A DNA stretch of 64,000 nt from Pirellulaceae bacterium (GCA_019636385.1 JAHBXT010000004.1:434001-498000), one strand, 5' to 3'; positions 26,135 to 36,062 are shown, numbered from the stretch's first letter. Notes: generated by a model from the sequence alone, not told the origin. Numbers and translations are program-made.

Positions 26135-28930
26135 ATGGACAGCTATAGTCTGGGCTACATCGACGATCTCTACGTACAGTACATTCGGGATCCCTCCAGC
26201 GTTTCCCCGGGCTGGCGAAAGTACTTTGAAGAGTTCTCCCTGGTTCAGCCCGCCACCCGAGCGCTTCAACCCATCGCCACTCGGGGTTCCAGCAGCGTCG
26301 CCGTCGCGGACGATGACGGCCCCAGTCCGCAGGCCGTCGCACTTCGCGAGGAAGCCCTGTGGCTGGCTCAAATGCAGGATCGAATCGACAATTTAGTCCG
26401 CGAGCATCGCGTGCGGGGCCACATGATGGCACAGCTCGATCCGCTGAATCTGTCCAACCGTAACCAACCTGAACTGGACCCGGCCACCTACGGATTGAGC
26501 CAAGTCGATTTGGAACGTCCGTTTACATGCGAAAATCTGAACTACTTCGATTCGCGCACCCTGGGTGACATTCTGACCAAACTGCGGAATACTTACTGCC
26601 GCAGTATCGGTGCGCAGTTTATGCACATCGAAAACCGTAACATTCGAGACTGGCTGCAGCGACGCATGGAGAGCTGCGAGAACCGGCTGGAGCTGTCTCG
26701 CGATGTGCAGGTCCGCATTTATACACGGCTAACTGACGCCGCAATTTTTGAGGAGTTTGTACGCCGCAAGTTTGTGGGTGCCAAGACATTTTCGCTTGAA
26801 GGCGCCGAAAGCCTCATTCCGCTGCTGGACCTAGCCCTGGAGAAAGCGGGCCAACATCAAGTCGAAGGCGTCGTGCTGGGCATGGCGCATCGCGGGCGAT
26901 TGAATGTACTGGCCAACATCATGGGCAAGCGTGCACAGAGCATCTTCTGGTCGTTTGACGACCCGGTACCCGACCTGAATCGTGGTGGCGGCGATGTGCG
27001 TTACCATCTGGGCTACAGTAGCGACTGGACAACCTCGACCGGTGCTAAAGTTCACATCTCGCTGTGCTTCAACCCCAGTCACTTGGAGTACGTCAACACC
27101 GTGGCGCAAGGCCGCTGCCGCGCCAAGCAAGATCGGCAAGATGACAATCACTACTCTAAGCACATGACCATTCTGATTCACGGCGACGCTGCCTTTGCCG
27201 GCGAAGGCATCGTACAAGAAACGCTGAATATGAGCGAGCTGCCGGGCTATGCGACCGGTGGTACGCTGCATGTGATCGTGAACAATCAAGTTGGCTTTAC
27301 CACACTGCCCAGCGAATCTCGCTCGTGTACCTATGCCACCGATGTGGCCAAGATGTTGCAGATCCCGATTTTTCATGTCAACGGCGAAGACCCCGAAGCA
27401 GTGGCTCAGGTCGTGAGTCTGGCCATGGATTTTCGCCGCGAATTCAAACGCGATGTAGTCATCGACATGTACGCCTATCGGCGCTGGGGTCACAACGAAG
27501 GCGACGAACCGCGCTACACACAGCCGGTGATGTACCAGGCCATCGACCAGCGGAAGAGCGTTCGCGAAAGCTACTTGGAGCACTTGCTGAAATTTGGCGA
27601 CTTCACTCGCGAAGAAGCCGATCGCTTTGCTGAAATGCGACAGGCCAAGCTTGAGCGCGATTTTGAGCTGGCTCAAAAGGAAGAATTCGTTTCCGACCTT
27701 CAAACGATGGGCGGACATTGGCATGGCTACTTTGGTGGCCCTGAGCCCGATCATGACAATCCGAGTACTGCTCTGTCGCAACCACAGGTGCAAGCAATTC
27801 TGCGCCAACTCGTGCAGGTTCCTGCAGATTTTTCTGTGAACAAGAAGCTGCAGCGTTTCATGACTTTACGATCCGAGATGGCAGACGGAGCGCGACCGCT
27901 GGACTGGGCCACAGCCGAAACTCTGGCCATGGCCAGCCTGCTGCTGGAAGGCCATCCGGTGCGACTGAGCGGCCAGGACAGCCAACGCGGCACATTCAGT
28001 CAGCGCCACTGCGTTTTGCACGACAGTACCAATGGTAGCAGTTATTCGCCACTGAATCATTTGTCGCCCCAGCAGGCGCGATTCGATGTCATCAATAGTC
28101 CATTGTGCGAAAGTGGCGTTTTGGGCTTCGAGTACGGCTATTCGCTGGACTGCCCAGAAGGATTGATTTTGTGGGAAGCACAGTTCGGCGATTTCTGGAA
28201 CGTCGCGCAGGTGATTGTCGATCAATTCATCGCCAGCGCAGAAGACAAGTGGGGGCGGCTCAGCAAATTGACGATGTTGTTGCCTCACGGTTTTGAAGGC
28301 GCTGGCCCTGAACATTCCTCGGCTCGGCTCGAACGGTTTCTACTGCTGTCGGCTGAGCACAATATTCAAGTCACCCAACCCTCCACACCGGCTCAATATT
28401 TCCACTTGCTACGACGGCAAGTCAAACGTCGATGGAGCAAGCCCTTGATGGTGTTGACTCCCAAAAGCTTGTTGCGACACACGGCCTGCGTCTCGTCAAT
28501 TGACGAACTGGCTGCTGGTCAGTTCTACAAGATTTTGCCAGACAATTCGATCGAGCCACAGGCCGCCAAACGCATCGTGTTGTGCACCGGCAAGCTGTAT
28601 TACGAATTGATCGAGCGCCGTCAGCAGACTCAGGCGCACGATGTTGCCATCATCCGCATCGAGCAGCTCTATCCGCTAAGTGAACATGAATTGTTGACGG
28701 CATTGCGGCCGTATCAGCCCGGCACCGATTTGGTGTGGGTGCAGGAAGAGCCGACCAATATGGGCGCTTGGCAGTACATGAAAGTGCGGTTTGGCGACTG
28801 CTTAATGGAACAAGGCTGGAAGCTGACGCGAATTTCGCGAGTCGAATCGGCCAGCCCTTCCACGGGCTCGGCCCGCTCACACTCACTGGAGCAGCAGGAA
28901 TTGCTCGACGAAACCTTTAGACCTAGATAG
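26135..28930 (+). CDS. sucA: 2-oxoglutarate dehydrogenase E1 component
   Basis: The 931-residue thiamine-diphosphate enzyme decarboxylates 2-oxoglutarate in the TCA cycle. Recognisable segments are the short N-terminal E2-binding helix (SLGYIDDLYVQYIRDPSSV, residues 5-23), GMAHRGRLNVLANI (near 250), FNPSHLEYVNTVAQGR, HGDAAFAGEGIVQETLNMS, NNQVGFTT and the C-terminal QEEPTNMGAW. All belong to SucA rather than to branched-chain or pyruvate E1. Length is normal. The ATG at 26135 is used; a TTG five codons earlier is unlikely. It is followed after 14 bases by sucB. No lpd gene for E3 follows here. Confidence 0.97.
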   Translation: MDSYSLGYIDDLYVQYIRDPSSVSPGWRKYFEEFSLVQPATRALQPIATRGSSSVAVADDDGPSPQAVALREEALWLAQMQDRIDNLVREHRVRGHMMAQLDPLNLSNRNQPELDPATYGLSQVDLERPFTCENLNYFDSRTLGDILTKLRNTYCRSIGAQFMHIENRNIRDWLQRRMESCENRLELSRDVQVRIYTRLTDAAIFEEFVRRKFVGAKTFSLEGAESLIPLLDLALEKAGQHQVEGVVLGMAHRGRLNVLANIMGKRAQSIFWSFDDPVPDLNRGGGDVRYHLGYSSDWTTSTGAKVHISLCFNPSHLEYVNTVAQGRCRAKQDRQDDNHYSKHMTILIHGDAAFAGEGIVQETLNMSELPGYATGGTLHVIVNNQVGFTTLPSESRSCTYATDVAKMLQIPIFHVNGEDPEAVAQVVSLAMDFRREFKRDVVIDMYAYRRWGHNEGDEPRYTQPVMYQAIDQRKSVRESYLEHLLKFGDFTREEADRFAEMRQAKLERDFELAQKEEFVSDLQTMGGHWHGYFGGPEPDHDNPSTALSQPQVQAILRQLVQVPADFSVNKKLQRFMTLRSEMADGARPLDWATAETLAMASLLLEGHPVRLSGQDSQRGTFSQRHCVLHDSTNGSSYSPLNHLSPQQARFDVINSPLCESGVLGFEYGYSLDCPEGLILWEAQFGDFWNVAQVIVDQFIASAEDKWGRLSKLTMLLPHGFEGAGPEHSSARLERFLLLSAEHNIQVTQPSTPAQYFHLLRRQVKRRWSKPLMVLTPKSLLRHTACVSSIDELAAGQFYKILPDNSIEPQAAKRIVLCTGKLYYELIERRQQTQAHDVAIIRIEQLYPLSEHELLTALRPYQPGTDLVWVQEEPTNMGAWQYMKVRFGDCLMEQGWKLTRISRVESASPSTGSARSHSLEQQELLDETFRPR

Positions 28931-28944
28931 CGATTATTTGACCT

Positions 28945-30231
28945 ATGTTGCAAATCAAAGTTCCCACCGTCGGCGAGTCGATATCGGAAGTCCAAATCGG
29001 CCAGTGGCTAGTTGCCGAAGGTGGCTGGGTAGCCAAAGATCAAACCGTGGTCGATCTGGAAACGGAGAAGGCTGCCGTGCAAGTACCGGCTCCACAGTCG
29101 GGTTACGTTCGCAATATCCGTAAACAAGCGGAAGAATTTGCCAGTGTGGGCGATGTGCTGTGCGATTTGGAACCAGCCGCAGCGCCGCCAGCTTCTACCA
29201 CGCCTCCAACTTCTGGAACGCCTGCTAAGTCCGCCAGTCCCGCATCTGCTGTCGCCGCTGGTAATGGTGGCGGCAAGGTCGATGCCCAGCCTACCAGCCA
29301 GCAGCGCGTCATGCCGGCGGCTCAACGCATCCTCAGTGAAAGCGGAATCCCTGCCGGTAACGTCCCCGGCACAGGACCAGGCGGGAGGGTCTTAAAGGAG
29401 GATGCTCTGGCTGCTGTGACCGCATCTGCCGCTGGCACTGTGCCCCGAGCCGGTGGGACATTGCAGGCGCCGGTGCCAGCAGCCTCGGGGGCTCCTTCCA
29501 ATTCGACCGGCTTGACTCAGGGTTCAACTCAGAGAGTCGAAGAGATTCGCCCGATGAGTATGATTCGTCGGACCATCGCCAGCCGTCTGGTCGAAGCCCA
29601 GCAGACAGCCGCGCTGCTGACCACCTTCAATGAAGTGAATATGCAGCCCATTATGGACCTGCGCAACAGATACCGCGACGCCTTTCAGCAGCGACACGGT
29701 GTAAAGTTGGGGTTCATGTCGTTTTTTGCCAAAGCCAGTGTCGAGGCGCTGCGACGTTTTCCGGCGGTCAATTCCGAAATTCGGGGCAACAACGTAGTCT
29801 ATCGCAATTATATGGACATCGGCATCGCCATCGGTGGCGGCAAGGGACTAGTTGTACCGGTGCTGCGCAATGTTGAATTACTGAGTTTTGCGGAAGTAGA
29901 ACGTACCATCGGCGACTTTGCCGCCAAAGCCATGGAGAATCGTTTGATGCCCGAAGATTTGACTGGCGGAACGTTCACCATCAGCAACGGGGGCGTCTAC
30001 GGCTCCATGCTCAGCACTCCCATTGTTAATCCTCCCCAAAGCGCCATCTTAGGACTGCATTCCATTCAGGAGCGCCCCATGGCCGTTGACGGACAGGTTG
30101 TCATTCAGCCCATGATGTATTTGGCGCTGACATACGATCATCGCATTATCGATGGGCGTGAAGCTGTAACATTCCTGAAGACCATCAAGGAGATCTGCGA
30201 AGACCCAACGCGACTGTTCTTGGAGGTTTAA
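28945..30231 (+). CDS. sucB: Dihydrolipoamide succinyltransferase (E2 of 2-oxoglutarate dehydrogenase)
   Basis: The 428-residue protein starts with a lipoyl domain (residues 2-76; lipoyl Lys in DLETEKAAVQVP). A flexible linker rich in Ala, Pro, Ser and Thr follows. The E3/E1-binding domain (MPAAQRILSESGIPAGNVPGTG) leads to a second linker and the catalytic domain, which begins around RPMSMIRRTIASRL. The active site DHRIIDGREAVTFL is near the end. It transfers the succinyl group to CoA. It lies 14 bases after sucA and is surely co-transcribed. The linkers are longer than in E. coli, but the architecture is complete. Confidence 0.97.
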   Translation: MLQIKVPTVGESISEVQIGQWLVAEGGWVAKDQTVVDLETEKAAVQVPAPQSGYVRNIRKQAEEFASVGDVLCDLEPAAAPPASTTPPTSGTPAKSASPASAVAAGNGGGKVDAQPTSQQRVMPAAQRILSESGIPAGNVPGTGPGGRVLKEDALAAVTASAAGTVPRAGGTLQAPVPAASGAPSNSTGLTQGSTQRVEEIRPMSMIRRTIASRLVEAQQTAALLTTFNEVNMQPIMDLRNRYRDAFQQRHGVKLGFMSFFAKASVEALRRFPAVNSEIRGNNVVYRNYMDIGIAIGGGKGLVVPVLRNVELLSFAEVERTIGDFAAKAMENRLMPEDLTGGTFTISNGGVYGSMLSTPIVNPPQSAILGLHSIQERPMAVDGQVVIQPMMYLALTYDHRIIDGREAVTFLKTIKEICEDPTRLFLEV

Positions 30232-30242
30232 CTACGAATGGG

Positions 30243-30266
30243 CAGGAAACCAAGGCTGGTTTCCTG
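30243..30266 (+). terminator. Hairpin after sucB, possible terminator
   Basis: CAGGAAACC (30243-30251) and GGTTTCCTG (30258-30266) form a perfect nine-base stem around a six-base loop, 11 bases after the sucB stop. There is no T-run, so it may act as an RNA 3' end stabiliser or a weak terminator. Confidence 0.5.
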
Positions 30267-30504
30267 GCCACTAGGTACCGCGCACTGAGTATTGGGGACT
30301 GACTGGGTACCAGGTCTTAAGCGTTTCCCGCTGCGGATCACCGGCTTCGGCGCTGCGCCCAAAAAACCTGTGTTTCTGATGCCTTTAGCCATTTTTTTAC
30401 CAATTCGCGACTAACTCGAATTGTCTTGGGCCAATGGCAGCGTACGATAGGGCTTCAGTTATCACAGTCGAAGATCGTCGTTTGGAACCGGAAGGAGTTT
30501 AACC

Positions 30505-31290
30505 ATGCGCGGCCCAATTTTGTGCGGAATGGTGTTGGCAATACTAGGTGGTCTTTCGAGCGCTCAGGCGCAAGGCCCACGAGGCATGTTATTTCGGCCA
30601 GGATTTTTTCCTCCAGGACCGTCGCCTGCTCCGCCAGTCCGCCCACCTTTTGGCGTGCGTCCACTGCCCCCGGCTGTTGTGGCCGTACCGGTGCCGAACG
30701 CGTATCTGGTTCCAGTGCCCGGAGGTGCTGCAGCTCCTGGTTATATTCGCGTGCCCGGTTTGCAGGTTGGCGTAGGCTCAGCCCTCGTCTCGCCATACGC
30801 CAGCGGCTATGGAGATTATCGCCGCAATTCAAAGGCCCAAAGCGCATCCAATCGCACCGGCAGCGGCAATAACACCCCATCCAGGCCACCGCTGGCGCGT
30901 AATGGTAACACTTCGACCAGCAATCAATTAAAGCCGGGCATGGTACTATCGGACGGTTCGGTTGTCGTTGCTGTAGGCCCCACGGCGCGATCAGCAACCT
31001 CCACGGACTCCGGCGAGAATTCCGAGACGCGTTCGGCTGTGGCCGCTCAGCCCAAGTCGGCTCCCGATGTCCGATCAGCATCGACCGTTGCTACATCACC
31101 TTCACGAGCCGGAGTCGCTGTGCGAAATGCGCCTAGAGCATCTACGTCTACACCGCCACCCTTACCGGTGACGCCCAATGCTCAGTCCATTTTGGAGCCG
31201 CAGGCAACTGTAGAACCCGAGTCACTTCCAGCACCGGCTCCAAGCAGTGATGTCGATGAGGACTCACCAGCCAAGACGCAAGATTTCTAA
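30505..31290 (+). CDS. Exported proline-rich protein of unknown function
   Basis: This 261-residue protein has a clear signal peptide (MRGPILCGMVLAILGG, cut after AQAQ near residue 23). The rest is of low complexity. A Pro/Phe-rich stretch (about 30-60) leads into Val/Pro-rich sequence and then Ser/Thr/Ala/Pro-rich sequence to the end. KPGMVLSDGSVVVAVGP (about 148-164) is the only globular-looking patch. No family is recognised. A GGAAGGAG ribosome binding site eight bases upstream and the signal peptide make the start firm. Such exported disordered proteins are frequent in planctomycetes and may belong to the cell wall or surface. Confidence 0.75.
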   Translation: MRGPILCGMVLAILGGLSSAQAQGPRGMLFRPGFFPPGPSPAPPVRPPFGVRPLPPAVVAVPVPNAYLVPVPGGAAAPGYIRVPGLQVGVGSALVSPYASGYGDYRRNSKAQSASNRTGSGNNTPSRPPLARNGNTSTSNQLKPGMVLSDGSVVVAVGPTARSATSTDSGENSETRSAVAAQPKSAPDVRSASTVATSPSRAGVAVRNAPRASTSTPPPLPVTPNAQSILEPQATVEPESLPAPAPSSDVDEDSPAKTQDF

Positions 31291-31336
31291 TCTTTGCTGC
31301 GGCTGCAGATACGCTCATCCAGTTAAACGCTGGCCG

Positions 31337-32593
31337 CTACTTTACGGCAGCAGTGGTTTGCGCAGTGCCAACTGAAGAGATCAGCGTAGCCGGCTGGGGC
31401 TGGAGATAGGCTTGGCCCTGCTGGTACAGATCGATGCGTTGGCGGTACTCCTGCACCATCCCTTCTTCAGCCGCTGGATCGCGTCTGGCGAGCAGCATAG
31501 CTTCCTGCTGCAATTGGATAGCGTCGTCAAAGCGACCCGATGCAGCGTGAGCGGCAGCCAACGTTTCCACCAGCTCAGCGGTACGCGACGTGGATAACTC
31601 CAGCGCTTTTTTGGCTGCAGACACCGCCAGTTCGGGATTGCGTTGCTCAGGCTGGGGACAGGTAGCCATTAACCAAGCTGCGTTCTGGTAGGCTCGTAGA
31701 TACCGATTATTGGCCGCCACTGCAGCCCGATAGGCCTTAGCAGCCTCAGCCCACTGGCCCAAATACTGGCAGGCATCTCCCAGGTCCGTGTGGAATGCAG
31801 CATCATCACGACCTAACTCAGCGGCTCGACGGTAATCAGCCAGAGCTGCAGCAAATTCGTGCATCAAAAATCGACAGTGTCCGCGACCATTGAAATAGAC
31901 TGCTTCTTCGGCTAGCTCTATGGCGGAGGAATAGTCTTTATCAGCAGCCTCGTACTTGCCGGACTCAAAATAGATCTCTGCTCGATTGAAGTACGCATTG
32001 GGATATTGCTTGTTCAGCTGAATCGTCTGATCGAGCTGCTGGAGCGCTCGCGTATAATCGCCACGCAATACGAGCGAAACAGCGTAGTTATGCCGATAGC
32101 GCCAGTTGCTGGGCGCACGCTCGGCCGCAGTGGCAAAATCATCAATAGCCAGTTGGTCCATTTTGTCGGCTTGCTCTATTTGATCGAGCTCGGTCAGTTC
32201 CAAGCTTTGTTGGCTGCGCAACTCGCCACGACGATTCAGCGACCAGGCCAACAGATTCGATGCGTACTGGATGTCCGCCTTGGATCGCTCGGATCCAGCG
32301 AGTACCCGAGCACAAGCACGGGCGATCTCGGTAAGCTCCGACTCAGACTTGGCCGAACCGGTACGACTGTAGATCTCAAGTAAGTCTGGCGATACCGCAG
32401 CGCCTTGGACAATGGCCGATTCAGATGCGTAGCCCTGTTTTGTTTCGGCAGCAATTGCACGGCCCATGTCGGCCGATCGGCTCGACTGTGGCGGAGGGCT
32501 ACCCCCTGCCTGTCCACGCGGTCTAAATGATTGCGCCTGAACGTTGGCGGCCGCTATGCAAATTACTACGATTGCCCAATTGTATCGCCACAT
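31337..32593 (-). CDS. Exported tetratricopeptide-repeat protein
   Basis: The 418-residue protein has a signal peptide (cut after NVQAQ near residue 21), a short Pro/Ser-rich stretch and then helical repeats. TPR signatures are visible as NWRYRHNYAVSLVLRGDYTRAL, YPNAYFNRAEIYFESGKYEAA, AAFHTDLGDACQYLGQWAEAA and the next copy with NRYLRAYQNAAWLM. About five or six repeats span residues 155-370. It should act as a protein-protein scaffold in the periplasm; the partner is unknown. A GTG at 32611 is in frame, but the ATG at 32593 has an AAGGA site. The upstream 370 bases hold only the terminator at 32887. Confidence 0.85.
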   Translation of the reverse strand: MWRYNWAIVVICIAAANVQAQSFRPRGQAGGSPPPQSSRSADMGRAIAAETKQGYASESAIVQGAAVSPDLLEIYSRTGSAKSESELTEIARACARVLAGSERSKADIQYASNLLAWSLNRRGELRSQQSLELTELDQIEQADKMDQLAIDDFATAAERAPSNWRYRHNYAVSLVLRGDYTRALQQLDQTIQLNKQYPNAYFNRAEIYFESGKYEAADKDYSSAIELAEEAVYFNGRGHCRFLMHEFAAALADYRRAAELGRDDAAFHTDLGDACQYLGQWAEAAKAYRAAVAANNRYLRAYQNAAWLMATCPQPEQRNPELAVSAAKKALELSTSRTAELVETLAAAHAASGRFDDAIQLQQEAMLLARRDPAAEEGMVQEYRQRIDLYQQGQAYLQPQPATLISSVGTAQTTAAVK

Positions 32594-32886
32594 GCACCGC
32601 CATCCTTGCACTGAGTTTGAAGGTAGCCGATCCCGGAGGATTGAAGCCTACGATGGGAACGTATAGCTGGAACTCAGCGACCATGGGAAGTGCGGTTCAA
32701 TACAGCGCACGGCGCGTAGATTGAACATGGAGCGAGAATTCAATTGCTGCTATTGATCCGCTTGAACCGTGTTGAACAGCATTACTCAGGCACGCACATT
32801 ACCAAGACGCGCTAATTGCCCACCTTATCAGTTGCTTACGCTCGCATTGGCTCGTAAGCGCCCGAGAGGTACAGCCTACCAATGAC

Positions 32887-32913
32887 AAAGCCCGGCTTGG
32901 ATGGCCGGGCTTT
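32887..32913 (-). terminator. Bidirectional-looking terminator hairpin
   Basis: AAAGCCCGGC (32887-32896) pairs perfectly with GCCGGGCTTT (32904-32913) around a seven-base loop. It lies about 50 bases past the stop of the 75-residue protein gene at 32963. A/T-rich stem ends give short T-tracts on either strand. It is the only structure noted in the gap from 32594 to 32962. Confidence 0.75.
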
Positions 32914-32962
32914 GCTGGTGTTGTTTGATTCGTTGATGGTCGGACGACGACGCTAATAAAAG

Positions 32963-33190
32963 CTACTCGCGGGGGCGAATGACACCAGTCAGACCCGCAT
33001 AGTCAACGCGGTCATCGCGGTGCCACAACGGTTGACCGAGTTCGACTCGCTTGCGCAAAATTTCGATCTTCTCAGCCGAGCCCGCAGGAGCATCGGTAGG
33101 CATGAAATAGTCGTCCACGATCGGATCGAAGTCCTCGTCGTGGCCATACTTCAAGATAGCCTCAAACACATTCTTACATACGTCGCTCAT
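32963..33190 (-). CDS. Small acidic protein of unknown function
   Basis: A 75-residue soluble protein rich in Asp and Glu, with MSDVCKNVFEAILKYGHDED at the start, then DPIVDDYFMPTDAPAG and ELGQPLWHRDD. There is no signal peptide or membrane segment. It has an AAGGA ribosome binding site close to its ATG and its own terminator. The composition is protein-like rather than random, so it is probably real. No family is recognised. Confidence 0.65.
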   Translation of the reverse strand: MSDVCKNVFEAILKYGHDEDFDPIVDDYFMPTDAPAGSAEKIEILRKRVELGQPLWHRDDRVDYAGLTGVIRPRE

Positions 33191-33690
33191 TTCCTTGTTC
33201 CTATCTTATACAAACCATGGGAGGGTTATATGGCCAGCTGATGCACAACTCATCTACCGCTTGGAAAGCCGCAATGGCTGTTGAAGAATCCGTTAAAGTT
33301 TGATGAACCCAGACCCCTATGGCAGGATTATTCACACAGGAGGACGGAAGTCAAGAAATTTTTTCTCAGATTTGTGATTTGCGCAAACTGTTGACTGACG
33401 GTCAGTTCCGCCTATGAAACTGCGCGAGAATGAATTCCTTGCGACGAGTTTAACGCCGCCTTCATCGATTTGCCCTTGACAGCTCGCGCTGAAGCCGCGA
33501 TCCCCCCCTTACCATCGCTTAAAGGAACTTTAATTAGCTTTATGCACAGCCCGTCGGAGCACTGCGGTAGAACGCCGCATCGACCGACAAACCCGCTGAG
33601 CAGACACTCTCGGTCCATTCCGCTATCTAGCGAGGGCCGAGAAAATTTTTCCTTTCTTTTGAATCTTTTTGGACATTTTCGACTCGATCT
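33191..33690. other. Divergent intergenic region, 500 bp
   Basis: The gap lies between the small acidic protein gene (minus) and yjbQ (plus). A minus-strand open frame from 33963 covers part of it and continues under yjbQ. Its translation looks like the shadow of the real gene and is not called. The stretch 33350-33420 and that around 33640-33680 are A/T-rich and may hold promoters. No RNA gene was recognised. Confidence 0.4.
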
Positions 33691-34116
33691 ATGTGGCATC
33701 AATTCGAATTCAGCCTGTCCCCAAAGCCTCGTGGGTTTCATTTGGTAACTGAAGAGGTTATCCACCAACTGCCGGACATCGGCAAGATACGAGTTGGCCT
33801 GCTGCATCTGTTCATCATGCACACGTCGGCCAGCTTGACTATCAATGAAAATGCCGACCCGGACGTGCGGACCGACTTGGAGACTTACTTCAACGCACTG
33901 GCCCCTGAACAGGGCCTGCCGCTGACGCATACGTTGGAAGGCCCAGACGATATGCCGGCTCACGTTAAGTCGTCATTGCTGGGCTGCTCCGTTTGGCTGC
34001 CCATCCGTCAAGGACGCCTCGTACTGGGAACGTGGCAAGGCATTTACTTGTGTGAGCACCGCAATGTCGGTGGCCGACGACGCTTAGTCGCTACGTTGCA
34101 GGGAGAATTAAGCTAA
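33691..34116 (+). CDS. YjbQ/UPF0047 family protein
   Basis: The 141-residue protein matches the UPF0047 family: HTSASLTINENADPDVRTDLETYFN near residue 45, EGPDDMPAHVKSSLLG near 87 and LGTWQGIYLCEHR near 112. Conserved His and Asp residues in these segments line the known trimeric pocket. E. coli YjbQ has weak thiamine-phosphate-synthase activity, which gave the family its name, but the physiological role is open. The length is typical and the gene stands alone. The frame starts 5 residues before the conserved beta strand. Confidence 0.93.
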   Translation: MWHQFEFSLSPKPRGFHLVTEEVIHQLPDIGKIRVGLLHLFIMHTSASLTINENADPDVRTDLETYFNALAPEQGLPLTHTLEGPDDMPAHVKSSLLGCSVWLPIRQGRLVLGTWQGIYLCEHRNVGGRRRLVATLQGELS

Positions 34117-34225
34117 GTCTGATAACCGCTTGGCAACGACAACTCTACTAGACGGTAGCCACTGAGCTAGGATTGCCACCGCCTGGAGATGGTAGCCATT
34201 GGCGATATTGGCTGCCATCTGCAGT

Positions 34226-35746
34226 CTACTGACTAACCTTCCAGCCCGAATTGTCGTAGTGACGGATCGATGCTGGGTTCGTTGCGGGGCGCAGCCCGTT
34301 GGACGATGCCGCAGCATGAGCGCTCGGCTGCTGGACATACTGGTCAGCCAACTGGACGGCTTGCCGACTCTTCAGGACAGGCGTCTGCTCTTGCTCAAAG
34401 CTTGCCCAATGAATCTTCTTGGACTGTCCTGCATAGTCGGCAGCCCGGGTAACAGGCCGCAACGCGGTCATGTCTTGGTCTCGCTTAAGACCGTTGCTCC
34501 AATTGGGCCGCTCCAACCCCTCAGGGGCTGGAATTGGAGTCATGCTTGGGAAATCTACGCTAGCCGGAGCTGACTTGGGTGTGGCATCAAAAATCGGTGC
34601 ACCAACCGATGCCGACTCGTTGCCCAATGTATCTGCGTTGGGCAGGATGCTCCGCAGTTGTGGCCTAAGGCCGTTATACGGCAGACTGGGACTGGTATCC
34701 GCAGGATCCGATGGTGGTAGTACCGGTTGAGGCGACGAATAGGGGGACGATGGTGGATAGGTGGACGATGGTGGACTGGCTGGCACGGAATAACTTGGGG
34801 CAGGCGAATGCGGAGCCTGTGGAGCGGTGAGTCCCGGAACGGTGGTCGAATAAATGGTTCCCGCCGATCCGCCACTGGGGCCATTGTAGTACGATGAGCT
34901 ACTAAGCGGTGCTGTCGCGTAATTCGATCCACCCTGATAGGCGCCATAGCCCAATGTTGTGCTGGGCTGACTGAACGTCGTGCTTGGGAAGCTGTGGGTG
35001 ATTGTTGGCTGACTGTATGTCGTGCTGGGCATCGGCACAGTCGTGCCAATCGTTGGCGCAGGCGAACTATAGGCCAATGGAATTCCGCCGCTGGGCAGGG
35101 TGTATGTAGGCATCGTCGACGGTGCCGGAGCAATCGCTGGCGGTTGATAGCTGCCATAGAGTGCACTCTGTCCAAACGTGGGCACGCGCTGGGTTAGGTA
35201 TTGATAAGAAGTGCATGGTGCCATAGTGACCACTTGAGCCCCCGTGTTGGGGTCGGTAGTCATGATCGGCCGATAGTATGTCACCGGAGCACGCAACGCT
35301 GAGCTGTTAAAATTGGGTACAAATGACATCGGCTGAGGCATCGTCGCAGCAGTGATACCACCGGGGGCTGGCGCCATGTAACCGGCTCCAGACGGCCCAA
35401 TCGTTGGCAGCGATGAGCCGTAGTACACACCCATATTCGGCGAATAACCAGTTGCCGATGCGGTTGGCCCACTAAACGGCGCATAGCCGCTCGCGTAGCC
35501 CGGCGCAGGATAGCCGGGAACAACATAGCCGGGTGGCCTAATTCCAGGCGCGGCGTAGCCGGCTGCATAGGCTGGAGCCTGAGTGGCCGCCGTTCCCAAG
35601 GGAACCGGACTACCCACTGGATAGGCCGGAGGCGTTCGACGTCCGCCAAACAGCCAATCAATCAGCGGTCCCGCCTGCAACGACGGTGCACAAGCACTGC
35701 TCCAAATCGTTACGACCATGCCAGCAGCCAGTAAGCGGCGTCGCAT
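34226..35746 (-). CDS. Exported Pro/Ser/Tyr-rich low-complexity protein
   Basis: This 506-residue protein has a signal peptide (RRRLLAAGMVVTIWSSACAPS, cut near LQAG). After IDWLFGG, Gly-Tyr-Pro repeats follow: AAPGIRPPGYVVPGYPAPGY and similar. Then come long Ser/Thr/Pro stretches with TTYSQPTITHSF/TTFSQPSTT repeats, and a more charged end (about 400-506). The Cys in SSACAP could be lipidated, but the lipobox is poor. No catalytic motif is seen. The ATG at 35746 with a GGGAG site is preferred to the GTG at 35764. It probably lies on or outside the outer membrane. Confidence 0.75.
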   Translation of the reverse strand: MRRRLLAAGMVVTIWSSACAPSLQAGPLIDWLFGGRRTPPAYPVGSPVPLGTAATQAPAYAAGYAAPGIRPPGYVVPGYPAPGYASGYAPFSGPTASATGYSPNMGVYYGSSLPTIGPSGAGYMAPAPGGITAATMPQPMSFVPNFNSSALRAPVTYYRPIMTTDPNTGAQVVTMAPCTSYQYLTQRVPTFGQSALYGSYQPPAIAPAPSTMPTYTLPSGGIPLAYSSPAPTIGTTVPMPSTTYSQPTITHSFPSTTFSQPSTTLGYGAYQGGSNYATAPLSSSSYYNGPSGGSAGTIYSTTVPGLTAPQAPHSPAPSYSVPASPPSSTYPPSSPYSSPQPVLPPSDPADTSPSLPYNGLRPQLRSILPNADTLGNESASVGAPIFDATPKSAPASVDFPSMTPIPAPEGLERPNWSNGLKRDQDMTALRPVTRAADYAGQSKKIHWASFEQEQTPVLKSRQAVQLADQYVQQPSAHAAASSNGLRPATNPASIRHYDNSGWKVSQ

Positions 35747-36062
35747 CAAATTCTCCCGGGTCACAGAGGACTAAAAAATCGCATACTTATTAACTGATGC
35801 CAGCGCCACCGCTTTCGTCAACGTCGCTCCCTCCCGCGTTGACTGAAAGCGAAAAGATTTCGATTGACGCCGCCACAGTTGGTCCGGTTATAACGGTCGT
35901 ACAGGACAGCTCAGTCGATCGTTTTTTTCGCAAGTTTCGGCACCCCATCCCCGACACGCCCCAGCGAATCCTAGACAGTCGTGTTCGACAGGCAAGTGAG
36001 ATTCTGATTCAAAGTCGATTCCTGGTAGGTACTGTCACGATTGCCATCATTACTGTCTGCTT

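Noticed and set aside
26831..27808. Minus-strand open frame of 325 codons inside sucA
   Set aside because: sucA is unmistakable here; the opposite frame has no motif or ribosome binding site.
30455..31081. Minus-strand open frame of 208 codons under the Pro-rich exported protein
   Set aside because: The plus-strand gene has a signal peptide and a strong ribosome binding site; the minus frame is Arg/Pro-rich, as expected for the antisense of Pro/Ala-rich coding sequence.
33412..33963. Minus-strand open frame of 183 codons across the yjbQ start
   Set aside because: Its translation is the antisense shadow of yjbQ over half its length, and yjbQ is a clear family member.
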